Of a stretch of 64,000 nucleotides of DNA, positions 1 to 13,000 are shown piece after piece. Under the pieces are notes generated by a model. That model ran no database searches. It worked only from the letters and a program-made list of their open reading frames with translations, and was not told the DNA's origin. The stretch spans positions 5,091,501 through 5,155,500 of the forward strand of contig NC_064001.1 of the NCBI RefSeq assembly GCF_932276165.1. Direction: 5' to 3'. The stretch's first letter is position 1. The number at the start of each line of letters is the position of its first letter. Origin of the DNA: Plutella xylostella. Taxonomy: Eukaryota; Arthropoda; Insecta; Lepidoptera; Plutellidae. The position numbers were made by a program, and so were the translations under genes.

Positions 1-170
1 GCGATGCAAAACTTTTGTTACGTCTTAAATGCGCGCTGTGCTAGCCCTTCAGATCCTTGGGCCCGCTGGACTGTCGACCTTGACACCGCCGAGGACAGAG
101 TGCTGTGGTGTATCGTACCACTCCATGGGGAGGATAAATGTCCATGTGGATGATATGATCCAATTTAGAT
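1..170 (+). mobile_element. Possible LINE 3' coding scrap at the window edge
   Basis: Frame reading around 50-150 gives DPWARWTVDLDTAEDRVLW, which resembles the 'A-x-DR-x-x-W' end typical of RTE-like LINE proteins. It is cut by the window edge and ends in stops near 150. This is a weak, motif-level call. Confidence 0.3.
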
Positions 171-3100
171 AGCAAATTTTAAATCTTTTTCCGTTCCGGT
201 TAAGTCCGAGGCAGTTGTGAAAGAATTTTAATTAGTCAGACGTAGGTAATGTATGGGTATGTTGGTAGTTAACGTATGGCATATAGGAGAAATGGAAAAA
301 AATAAAAGTCATTTGAAAAAATACTACAACTCATTATAATAAATCGAAGTTATACTTTCATCAACAATAATCACAATTTTCTTTTTTTTATTAACGCACC
401 GCATAGAACATTCCGTTGGAATTCAAATCATAGAGAAATATTTAACGTTGTTTTTTAAAATAATTTCATAGTTTCGATTAAATAAGGTAACTATTAGTAT
501 AATATTTACATTAAAATTCGCAAATACAACTGTTATTTACACACTATTCTAATAAAGTCAATATTTTCTATTTACAAATCCTATGTTTATCGATCTTACA
601 AAACATTTGGTCATTTTCTTATTACAATTAAATAATTTATACTTTGGAATTTTAACTACGTAATGTACTATCTAAATATGTAATGATGTCGATTCTGAAG
701 GCACAAATTGTAATTCTTGTACCGTTAAAGTCTTAAATAATTTGTTTATAATTAAAATCCGTGTTTCCGTAAATGTCATTTTTCAGTTGTAGAAATTATA
801 GCTTGACATAGGAAAAATTTAATATTGTGCATTCAGAATTGACATATATATCCTCAATAATGTTACACAACTTACATAGTGACAACATGCAAAGAGCAAC
901 CAATTTTGCAACGCCTAACGATTTTGCTTGAGATACAAAATGTACAATGCAATTAGGATCATTATGTTTTTATGTCTAAAATATAGTAGTTATAAAGATG
1001 TGTGAAACTATGAGGTTGAATGTTATGTTAAACTAGGATATCGTTTATTTCTTAGAACCTCAATTCTGAACTATATCAAAAAATGTATATATATACTCGT
1101 ATTATGTACGACATAAAATAGATACATATACCAATTTTTGCTGTAAAACCATATCAATCTAGACATTTGTAATTATTTAGATATTTTTATTTCACGCAAC
1201 ATTATAAAACAATTATTAGGCCTCGGCCTATTAATATCGTTAAACGTTTACGAAAAAAATACGATAGCTTCGTTTCATTCTGCATACAGTTATTTATTTT
1301 GTATTATGTGATGTGATAAGTTAAAAATAACCGTGCGTACAATATACTTATATAATAATGGCAAGCTTCATTAATGTGCAAGTTTTAGGCGGTAAATACT
1401 AGGAATATAATTAAATCTTTTAGAGGATGACACTGAAATAGCTACAAGAAAGTAGTTATTTTTATATAATTATAATGAGAGAGGAAAGGTTGGAAGGACA
1501 AAAATATATATAAGAAAGAGGACTTCGAAATACATAGTTACAATATCATATAAAATCTTTTTATTTACTATCCTATTTATAAACTAGTTGGTGTTGTGTA
1601 CGATTATTTATCAGTTATTTGATTTATACAAAGTGACTAATTTTAAAGCTATATCTAAATAATTCAAAGGATTAAGAATGTTATCCAGGCAGACTTTAAA
1701 ATGGTCATGTTTAAGTTTTATTTTATCTATAGTCAAGAGTTATATAAAATTTTGTTAAATAAAGGTCATAATAATTATAGTGTCAGGTCCGTTTTTTTAT
1801 AAAAATAGAAAATATATATAATCGTAGGAAACAAAAAAATGCTGCAGGAATTTCATATTTTGTCTAATAAACTACTACTGTAGGCTAACTGACTCATAAT
1901 CAGAGGTGACATGCAAGCAATCCGCGGGGTTATATTGTTATAGTCGATGATATTATTATTATTATGTAAGATGCCCGCTTTGATAGTTTCACAAAATTGC
2001 GTTTTACATGGACAAATATTTTAAAACAATTATATTATCTCTTTCTTTAATTCTTCATGTTTTTGATCTCTGAACAGACTAAAGTCTGTTTTTATTTTGA
2101 TATGAGTAAGTACTAAATATAAATAAGAAATGTGGACAAAAGATATCACGCGATTATTACTCATTATCACGTCACAATCATCATTATCGCCGTATATTAT
2201 TTGTACAATACCTAGATGGTCGCCAGCCATATTTTTGAATTATAGTTGTCAATATTTTACTCGTGTAATGCAAGTCAAAACAAGCCAAAATAAAAATAAA
2301 ATGTTGTGTATTAAAGCTTGGTTCTCCTCATTAAAAAGCTAGTGGACAATTCAACAATCGGTCAAACCGTTACATTCAACAGAAGGGAGAAAACAGCACA
2401 AAGAAATTGATCCCATCATAAAGTTACGTACAGCTACTAAATTCAATAATTCTAAATATTTAACTCTCAAATTTTAGTTTTACTATTTACATATTTATAC
2501 TTTTTTAAGATAAAAAACTGAACTATCGAAATTTCGTAGTGTGTTAGGCACTATTTAGACAGCCATCAATCTTATTCTTATACAAAGCTTTACTTACGAT
2601 TAACTTAAAATATATTTATGACTAGGTGTTGACAGGCTTTTCTATCGAAACCTTTCGTTTAGTGTATAGGTAAATAAGTACATAACAAAGGTTATTTTCC
2701 TACATTTGTTGTTTTTATTTCAATAGTAGTATATTATGATAAAGTGTGCCATCTGAGACGGACTCGGTTTATTTGATAAGTTTGCTTGTGTTAGTATGAG
2801 TACAGTCCAAGTACAATCCGACATTAATATTTGTAAGTGATATTTAATTGATACTTTAAAACATTTTAATACAATACAGTACAACTAACAAGGAACCCAA
2901 TCCAATTCTATGAGTCACATCCTAATTACTTCTAGTTGTGTAAGTATCAAATTAATTTTATCTATCGATACTTAGTTTGCATCAAGCCAAACCTTTCCAA
3001 ACTCTATTGACGGTAATAAATGCAGCAGTTCAATATTTAAACTATGTTGATGTTCTTACAACTTCTATTGGTATATCATGATTTTGTTCAAAACTAGTGA

Positions 3101-3903
3101 AAGCTTTTGCTTAAAAGAAATCCCAATGGGTAATTATTTAAACTATATAAAGCATAAATTCACATGTAAGAGATTTCCTCACTGCAACAGACCATTATGA
3201 ATTACAAATGTTTATGAAATTTACAATAAACATTTGTAAAAACACTCACAATCTAACGATACAGGAGAGTACGAATTTGGTTCTTTCATGAAGTACGCAT
3301 GTACAGTCGTGTGCCGTCTATTCTTCTATCAATACCGATCAAATCTTAACATTAGCTAAAGCGCCTATAGATAAAGCATGTATAATCACAACAGCAAGTC
3401 CTTTTCTTCTAGGTATATTCATTCACTATCTAACTGTATCACTATTAAACCAGTCCGTCACTTCCGAAACTTGGGGAACAGCGAAGAAAACTACGGCAGA
3501 CCTCGCTCTGGCGTGGTCGGTGACTCGCAAAACTCACTTCAACAAAGATTAGAAGCACCAAACATTTGAAGATCCATGGTGAAGCGAGCCCTGCTTCCGT
3601 CCCACTAGTGACTTCTGAACGATTGCGTTTTGCTTCTACACCTTACGAGCCAGATGAATGTGCCATCGATTGAATCACTTTACTGTTAGTACTATTTTCA
3701 AAACTGTATAAGACTTACGAGTTGTAACTGAATTTAATTTGTGGTTGAACTGTATTTGACCACGTTAATTAAAGCAAAAAACGGAACCACCAGAAAGCGC
3801 TAGCGGAACTTTCGGTCTTTGGCGCGTAGTAGAAAGGGAATCAGAGGAGGGGCGCCGTCATTCGTCGAGTTCAGCACAGCAGTTCGGAGTTGGAGGGCGG
3901 TAC
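171..3903. other. Downstream flank / possible 3' UTR of SK
   Basis: No supported gene. The DNA is AT-rich. The 3300-3700 stretch is less AT-rich and could belong to a long SK 3' UTR. Several AATAAA-like hexamers read on the minus strand, but none can be singled out as the poly(A) signal. Confidence 0.4.
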
Positions 3904-4069
3904 TCAGCTGGGCAGCGGCGGGCGGGCGATGTGGGGCGCGGGGCTGGCGGGGGTGAGGGCGGCGGGCGCGGGGGGGTGGGTCTCCGCTGCTGAGGCCGAG
4001 TGCGTCCGCGTCATCGCCGGCTGCAGGACTGGGCTGGGCGGCCACGCGTGCGCCGCTGTCGCTATTGAC
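3904..4069 (-). CDS. SK: SK terminal coding exon
   Basis: 166 nt, phase 2, ending in TGA at 3904. Joined to the exon ending at 4908, it reads RSIATAAHAWPPSPVLQP and continues as an Ala/Pro/His-rich low-complexity tail ending ARPPLPS. Acceptor AATTCCAG. The local DNA is very GC-rich, so other frames are also open here (including one to 3800). The splice phase from 4908 selects this frame. The lower confidence reflects the low-complexity sequence. Confidence 0.8.
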
Positions 4070-7000
4070 CTGGAATTGGGTGAAAAAAATATTTGAATCT
4101 TGGGAGACATACACTCACTCACGAGCAATGAAAAAGTTCCTTTGACATATGGAACGGCAATGGCATATGGAACTTTTTCATTGCTCAAGAGTGTAGATTT
4201 AGATATGGTCACGACTATAAAGCCGGATATGGGGGGGTTATCGCGTTAAATGTAGGTATTATTTTGGAGTAAGCACGTCTAGGATCTAGGTATTAAATTC
4301 AGCACGATCAAGACAAAAATCATAACCCTCGTTTTCGCTTCGTTGTAGTAGTTCAAAATAAGGTATAGGATGCGGTGGAATGTTAGTTTACGAATGCGTA
4401 TTTAAAAAACAGTTTTCAGCGCCATCTTATGATTATTTCTGAAAACCTTACAAAGGGGTGGTCTGGCTGTAAGCATTCCATAAACATCTGAAAGGTTATC
4501 ATTATTTGATGTCGTTTCAGCGCCATCTAGATTTTTTTTGGTGTACTACTTTGGAAATGCAACACAATGTAACCGCCATTGTGTACTTTTTTTTGTTTAT
4601 ACAGTGAGTTTGTTTTTATGTAATATTTCCTTTTGGTGCAAATAAATAAAAAATGGTTTGGTCTGGAAAGGACGGGGGAGGCTCGCGAACCCAAGAGGGC
4701 CTATCTTTGAGTACCAAGCGGGCGTTGACCAGTTGGCCGTCCCAAATACCACGCTCCAGTGGTATTTGGGTGATGTATGAAGTCGGCAAGGACCTGGGCC
4801 AATCACAGGCAGGCGACTGGAGAGCGACTGCGCAGGATAAAGACCAGTGGCGACTTCTTGTGTCTAAGGTCAAGGTCCATAAGGAGTTAGTATGTAGGTA
4901 TGGTTACCTAGCATGAGGCGTGATGGTGGAGGAGGGCGGAGTGGGCACCGCAGCGGTGTCGGGGTGCAGGAAGTGGCGGCGCTGCTCCGCGCGCTCCCAA
5001 CACTGCTGCAGGCAGCGCGCCACCACGTCGGGCAGGCTGTTCATTTGCTCCTGGAATGTTGGGAATAGTTGCGATGGTAAAATGATAAGTATGTTTAAAT
5101 TACTGCTAATGCAAATTTAATAAGTCAGTTATATTTCATTTTAAATGGAATAACTCTACTGTTCGGAATGAAAAGTCTACTGAAAATTATTTTGTTTATT
5201 CAATAAAAAATTAAATGACGACCAATGTGCATAAATTAGTTTTTAAAAATTGGACTGATTTAAATGATACAATGGCCTGACCGTCCATCACCATGTAAAC
5301 ATTCAAGATGTACAAACACTTATCAACACTTTTAAAAAACAGTTTGTTTGATGGGTTAATTAGGTGCAAACACAGTTGCCACTCTTTCATGAGGTCATGT
5401 TTCTATGCATTTCAGTACACAATATATATTTCAGGGCCATATAATATATTGACAATAGTTTATTAAACTTTATAAAAGCTTATGAAATTCTACGTACCTG
5501 TAGCGTTGTTATCTTCTCTTCTAAGCTTGTCAGCCGCTCTTCTATGGTGTCTTGTCGTGTGCTCATGTCAGACACGATCTCATACACGGTGTTCTGAGTC
5601 TGAAATAGAAACGGGTCCTGAAATCAATCGCTTTGCAGTCCAATCGTCACTGCAAGATGTAGTATCAGAGTTTCTGTGGAGTGTTTGTTGTGACTAAATG
5701 TTTCTTCTAGTGTCAATGTTAAATAAAAAAAGGAAGAGTCTGAAGTTTTTTTGTTGTATAGAATATTTATGAACTACTAAATTATAGCGTCTACAGTTTT
5801 CTACGGTACGTAATGATTTCATGCTGCAAGCAATAACTTATTTATTATTGAAATAAAACTAAAATAGTGTAACTCTATCAATTCAAATATGTTTTGAGGA
5901 AAATCAAAACACAATATTATCAACAGAATTTAAAATTATGAGATCTAAAGGTAATTTTGATTCACGATATACTAAACGTGCTACTGGCAAATAATAATGA
6001 GTGTGCTTGGATGAGTGTTGTTACTCAAGTGATGTGAATGTCGATACAACTTACTTTTGCCATGTCTGTTATCGTGTTGGCATTATCCATCAGCTTTCTC
6101 TGATCCATTTTGACTTTCCGCAATCTGAAATTAAGAGACATACGTCCGCATTTTAGCCATTTTCAAACAATTAAATTATAATTTCGTCTTAGTATATAAA
6201 TTTTAAAAGTTAGAACTCGCTGTAAAATATTTACCAATGTAGGTTATGTGCCGAATAGCTAAACCACGTTACTTAGAGGACAAAAGTACTAAAATGTGAA
6301 TAGTGCATATCTTAACAGATAACTATCAGGTCAAATAGTTTTATTAGTTATCGAACTTACGCATAAATAGCAAGCAGAAACTTTCTCTGGTGCGTTCTCA
6401 CTCGGCCAGGTTGCACTCTCTTAACCAGTCGAGTGTGTTTATATATCAGCCACGTCTCTCTTAACACGTTAGCTGCCGCATTTTTCAGCTGAAACATTTC
6501 ATACAAAAGAATTCAGTAAAGCATTCTACTGTTCAGCAAAACTATATTTCATTTAGCGCTATAAGAGTTAGCTAGAAGGGAGCATGACTGTTTAAAAACT
6601 ACTTTTGTTAGTTCAGTTTTAGCTTTAACTTATAGTAAGTACTATTAAAGTTTACGGTTTACATTTGAATTATAGATTTAGTCTTATTAGCACACTGGCC
6701 AAAAGCCAAAATAATAATAGGATAGTAAGGCAGTAAGTAGTTATTCTAAGTTAGTATTCTAGAATAAGTTATACAATACACAGATACATATTGAAAACTT
6801 TTGTATAAGTATAGAATTTTATTTAGAAGAAGGAAAAAATTGCTAGCTCATGAAACGTTAACGTTTTTACATCCGAAACAACAGCTATTAGTTTAATAAG
6901 AAGAAACCAAAAAAATATGGCAAATTTTTCAACACTGATAAAAGCTATCCTGAAATCAAAAAATATTATGCACACTGGCAACATGACAATGTCGTTGGAT

Positions 7001-10000
7001 AGCATTTTAATAGATGCTGAAAAATCGCCCGGAAAAGAAAATGAAAATATCCTAGCGATAACGCCTTACCTCCCAATCTTCGTGGCTGGCGAGCCAACCA
7101 CTCTTACCTTCTTAGTCAGTTGAGTTTCCATCATGAAGTTATGTACGTGCTTCTCTGCTCTAGTTAATTCTAATTTCCTTGAGGCAACGGTCACTAATAA
7201 CGCGGTACAGCCTGCCCCCTGTTAATTAGATTAACAATAATTGTGATGAACTGATATTGCCGCCATACTTACTCTTTTAGTAAGTTGTGTATCCATCATG
7301 AAGTTATGAACGTGCTTCTCTGCTCTAGTTAATTCTAATTTTCTTGAAACAACCGCGACTAATAACGCTGTGCATCCAGCTCCCTGTTAAGTGAATATCT
7401 TAATGTAAAATGCAAGCGAACGTGAAGAAGCATTCAAGAATTTCCATTCCTTTAACAAAACGCAGTTTGAAGGCTAAAATTAAAAGAAACTCTATTTATT
7501 TGGACTATGTGCTTAGGTTTATCACTTTTAAAACTTTGATTTATGCTTTAGTTAGTTTTCTAGTTATAGGGCAATTGAGTTCATTATATTCTAATCTCTG
7601 TAATTATTTTAGAAATAGAACATTCGAGATATTGTAGAGATCCAAATCTTAATAAGTCAATTACCCCAAAAATCAAGCAAGGAACGTCATTCTTTTTAAA
7701 CTTTTAAATTAGTAATTATTAAAGTTAATTCCTATTAGTTAAATGATATAATTTAATGGTAAATTATTGTGCTTATCTCATTTACTGAAAACTACCCATA
7801 AAGATGGTATGAAATATTTTTACGTAAATTCTCTCAGTAAATGAGTAATGTGATACAGTTAGTGCAAAATCACTACCAAAGTGCAAAACACTCGTTGTTT
7901 ATATCGTATTTAGCTAGTAAACATTGACTTTCTTATTTAATTTAACAATTACAGCACAACGACGGTGCAAACAGTAACCGTGTAGGTATATTTTTACATT
8001 TATTTAAAACAACTTTAGGAAAAGTGAGCCATTTTAAAAACAAACTTATTGTGCATTTCAGTGAAACATTGAAGTGAAAAGAGGACTAGAAACAGGAAGG
8101 AGAAAAGATAAGAAGCATTCCATTCTACAGATGTTAGTACTAATAGCTCAATTTAACAGGGAAATGGACGTTACTTTTTTTATTTCGATCACCGTTTAAA
8201 TTTTTATTCGACGTAATTAAAAAATAACAGCATAAAAACGATTTTACGGGCGGAAAAACGGTGGACACTTCATTCTGATATGAACAAAATATATTATTCA
8301 ATTTGTGTGTGTAGCGTGTGAGTCATGAAAATATGTGTAACAGTAACTTGGTGTAACATCGAATCGGCACACTCATAATACAAACAAGAAACAGTTATTT
8401 GTGACAAATTCAACATTTACATTGAAACATCGAAACATCTGCTGTGAACTTATTTATTAGTTTTCAATGCTAAGCAACATTATGAACAATAATCATGACA
8501 AGTAACAGTAATTCGATATGTTGGTATAACAGCGGTGTTGACTGACAGGTTTAAAAAAATATTTAAATTCTTTTGCAAAGTGATAAAAACAACCGAGTGC
8601 AACAAATTTAATGCTGTCCCTGTGTCCTTGTGTAAAATCAAGGTCATTTAAATTATTATATTTTATTGTCAGTCAACACGATAATTTTTTATGTATTGTG
8701 TAAAGAACTTACCATAATGCCGGTGCTTACAGCAATACCTCTGCCACAATATGTGTTTGGCACAATATCACCAAAGCCGACGGATAGAAACGTAATCGCA
8801 ATTAGCCACATCGCATTCAGAAGATTAGCGTGTTCTTCATCGTGAAACCTGAATCGTCAATAAATGTCAACCTTTTACTCAATGAACTTCTACTAATCGA
8901 TAACCCGGACATATAAGTACATTCTGTTGAACTTATACAGTAAATAAGCCATGGTAGAGCGGCTATTAATACAAGTACGAACGCCCTTAGGGAATAAGAA
9001 AGAAAACATAAATAAAATAGGTAGAATCTCAAATATATCGAAGAGTTTGACTTTGATTTAGAAATGTAAAATTGAATTTGCATTAAACCGTGATTTAACA
9101 TTACACATAAAATGGCTCACCTTTACCGTCCTAGTCTATGCTTTCTAGACATTGCAAGATGTTTTCAATTAGGAATGTATTAGGTATAACAAGTACAAAA
9201 ACTCTTGCGCTGCCTAGTAAGGCCAAACTGTATTTGAGAAAACCGTTTGTGAATAATTTGATCTAAATCAACACAATTGGTGTCCGACATGTAATACGTA
9301 CCACCATACCGCAGGTGAGAGTAATGCCTCTGCCGCAGTAAGTGTTGGGGACTATGTCACCGTAGCCGACACAGAGGAAGGTTATAGCTGTCAGCCACAT
9401 TGAGTTAAGCAAATTGGCATGGTCTTCATCATGGAACCTGAGAGCCAAAAGCCCAACAAGAACCACACGATAACCAATCATTCAATAAAAATTGTAAATC
9501 TAAGCAAGGACTCAGTTGAAATTTAGCAAGAACCAGTTGAAATAATTTTGATAAAGGTATTAGATACCTCAACTTTTCAAAAATTACGAGGTAATTAATG
9601 TCAAAATGAAAATTATTAAATTATGATTTAGCATGCCCACGGAATAATTAATAAAAATAAATTTGACACTACACAATTAGACAGATCTATTCTCGTATAA
9701 TACAGTACAGTTTCTCAAATGTAACGTGCAGTCTAAACATTTATCTGATTTCAATATGAATTTTACCGTTAGCCATGCATGGATTTGCGTCATCCTGGCT
9801 CGTGATGAAGAGGGTACTTAATGAAAACACAGACATCACAAACATTCGATACAGAGGACCATGATAGAGAGAAAGAAGAAGTACACATAGAAAGTGAGGA
9901 AATCAAAGCAGTACGCTCAATATGAATAGTATCAGACTTCATATTGTATGATCATGATGGGTGCAATCGCTTGGTGCATGTAAATGCAGTTTGATATCAA

Positions 10001-13000
10001 AGCTCATCTAAAAGTGTATTTGTGTATTAGAGCCATTTTGTGCGTGACTAAATCAGTGGGTTAATTTGTTTTACAGTATTGCGTTTCTCAGATCATCCAG
10101 TTATAAATGAATTTAAATCATCCAAAATATTTCTATTCCATATTTTTTTATGAGAATTATACATTTCCCACTTTTGCTAACGAGTTGATGATAAGATAAT
10201 GTTCAATGCAATTAAATCGGTATACTAAATGTTGTATTTATAATAACGTTTCATTAATTATAGTTCATTTAATGATTGTTTTACTGTAAAATCTGAAATT
10301 TGTCAAAGTCAAACTCTTGTATTTATTGTAATGATCATGAACCTGGCATCACTACAAAAAATATTCCGTAACTATAAATGTAAAGGTTCAAAAACATCAA
10401 GAATAAAAATAAAAACACAAGTGAGGTACATAAAAGCAAATAATGATATACAACGCCACAGTACATAAAGCAATAGCATGCCCACATAGGCGATAGCGTT
10501 ACCACGTTCTTACCATATAATTAGCTCAACACAGACGACGTAAAATGAATAAAAAAGCTAAACTTAAACAACGAAAGAGTGTATTTAAAGTCACTCCGAC
10601 ATAAATTATTCTTTTCATATATACATTTAACCTCAAATAATTCATCATTGGGATGTTCTACTTAAACATTTATTACATTAATATTTAATTCACTTCACTT
10701 ATAACTAAATTCAATAACCGTAAAGCCATATTTTACTCTAAAAACCACAACATCATAGGATACAATAGAAAGAATACCAACCTTTCACACTGTCTTAGGG
10801 TCCAACTGGCAATTATCCATAACGACACCATAAATACTAGTAAAACTGTGCCTGGACAAATTGTCATTAGGGTCTTTAAGACAAATCTGGAAACCAATTG
10901 CATTTTTTTTAGATTCAATAGACTTACAGTTTATACGAGTGGCTTGTTATGTCAACGTAACTAACTTACCTAGTGTTAAAATTAATTCTGTTTAAAGCAC
11001 CTATGCTTCTTGATGAAGCGTCTGTAAATAATTTACTGTGAAGTAGCATGACCCTGCATATTAGATAGAGACGAAAGAACATTGGCAACGACAGCGTGAC
11101 GTCATACGGCACCTGAAACCAGAGAATACGAACATTATTTTCATCTACATAATACGTAAGAAACATTAGAATTTACAGTCTAGAAACAAGTCAGTCAACA
11201 AACAATAAGTGAATAACAATAACCATTTTGTAACATTATTTTTAACACGGATAATTCTCTACAGTGGTAAACATAGAACGATCAGTGCTGGTGCTTTGGT
11301 TCAATATTCCGAACATTAAATTAGTATCGCACAAAACAAAGATTTGTAATATCTGTTAATGGACACACAATCGTGTTATTGGAAACCTAATACATCTAGA
11401 TAAATATCACAGGGTGATGGTATTTTGTAATCAACTAGATGGCTCAGGTTTTTAAAATATGATCGGTGAAAGAACTCATTAACGAACACACACGACCAAT
11501 CATAATACAAAAAAAAACTTTATAAATTTCGACGTCACGAAAGGTAAACGAATGCTCATGCTGGTAACACGGACTCTAACAGTAAGTATATCAAACTCAT
11601 CACGTTTCAATTGATTAGATTAATACAGACCTGAATTTGCTTATACATTGTGGCCTAAGGACAAAAATTTGTTTGAATTTTTATTGCGATTTAGCAACCA
11701 TGCCTACGAAAACTTACAATGTCCAACCAATTATGAAAATTATAATAAAATCTAACTCTCTCTCTCTAAGTGATATTCATAATAGAATCATAATATAAAT
11801 GTATAATTTATACTACGATCGATACTTACAACTTCAACCCCAATGACTCCTCCCTTATTCGCCAGTTTAGTCGTCCAAGTGAAGGTGTACTGGCCAGGGA
11901 TGGGATGGACTGCGCAAATTGCAAGTTCTAACGTAATCTGAGCTATTCTCTGCCACGTCATTGCTATCCGCCAGTCATCCGCGCAATTGTCTATCATAAA
12001 TAACTGAAAACCAAATAATGTTACCGCTGTTATAATATAAATTGACATAAAATCTAAAATATGTGGCCTAAAGACGGTGGTAGAGCTGTTGGTAGACCAC
12101 CTGCTACATGGTCCGATGACATCTGCAGGGTCACGGGGAAGCAGTGGACTAGAGCGTCACAGGACCAGAAGAATTAGCGTACAAAATAGGAGGCCTATAT
12201 ACCCAACAGTGGGCGATAGAAGGCTGATGATGATGATGAAATAAAATCTTAAAGTGTCCAAGTCTCTATAGATACCTACCTACGAGTAATACATGGGTTT
12301 ACACAATATTATGCACTGCAATACACTTTCACTGCTTCTGTTTTATTTAATTGTTTTGCCATTGTATGGTGCACGACATTGAAAAATGCTTCTAGTTTAT
12401 GAGCATGTGTTCACCGACGCTTTCAAACTGAATTAATATGTTGAAAACGTACCTGTACTTCTAAAGCGTGATACGCGACGATTAGGCCAAGTAAAATCAC
12501 AGTCGACATTGATATAAGCGTCTTTAACGCTTGCGAATAAATTGATGCCTGTAACAGAAATTATTTTAAGCATTAATTTCAAACACTATATCTTAAAATA
12601 CTCACGCACTGGCAATGGAAAAGTTCCACTCACAAAATGGCAACAGCAAAGGACTCCAATTTTTTTAAACATTTGATTTCAAATTTGAACAAAATATTAC
12701 AGTTTTTAGTTTGTAATATCCTGATGCTCTGTTTAATGTACTTACTTTAATGTAGCTTTTCCGTTTCGAAGTAATTTGATACTTTTTTCAGTGGAACCTT
12801 TTCATTGCCCGTGAGTGTATTTGCAAATTTCAATGACTGTGGATGCGGGTCTTACCTTAGTATAAACTCCAGCACTTGCAAGTTCATTTTCTATAACCAT
12901 AATTATAATACCAAACATTCCCATTACTAAAGCGTAGTCACTTATTCGTTTTCGTTTTTCAAATAATGCCTTTCGTCTACCTAACCTGTGAACAAAATGA

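Noticed and set aside
3800..4114. 104-codon minus frame and overlapping plus frames in the GC-rich block
   Set aside because: Splice phase from the exon ending at 4908 selects a different minus frame that ends at 3904. The other frames are open because of GC-rich low complexity.
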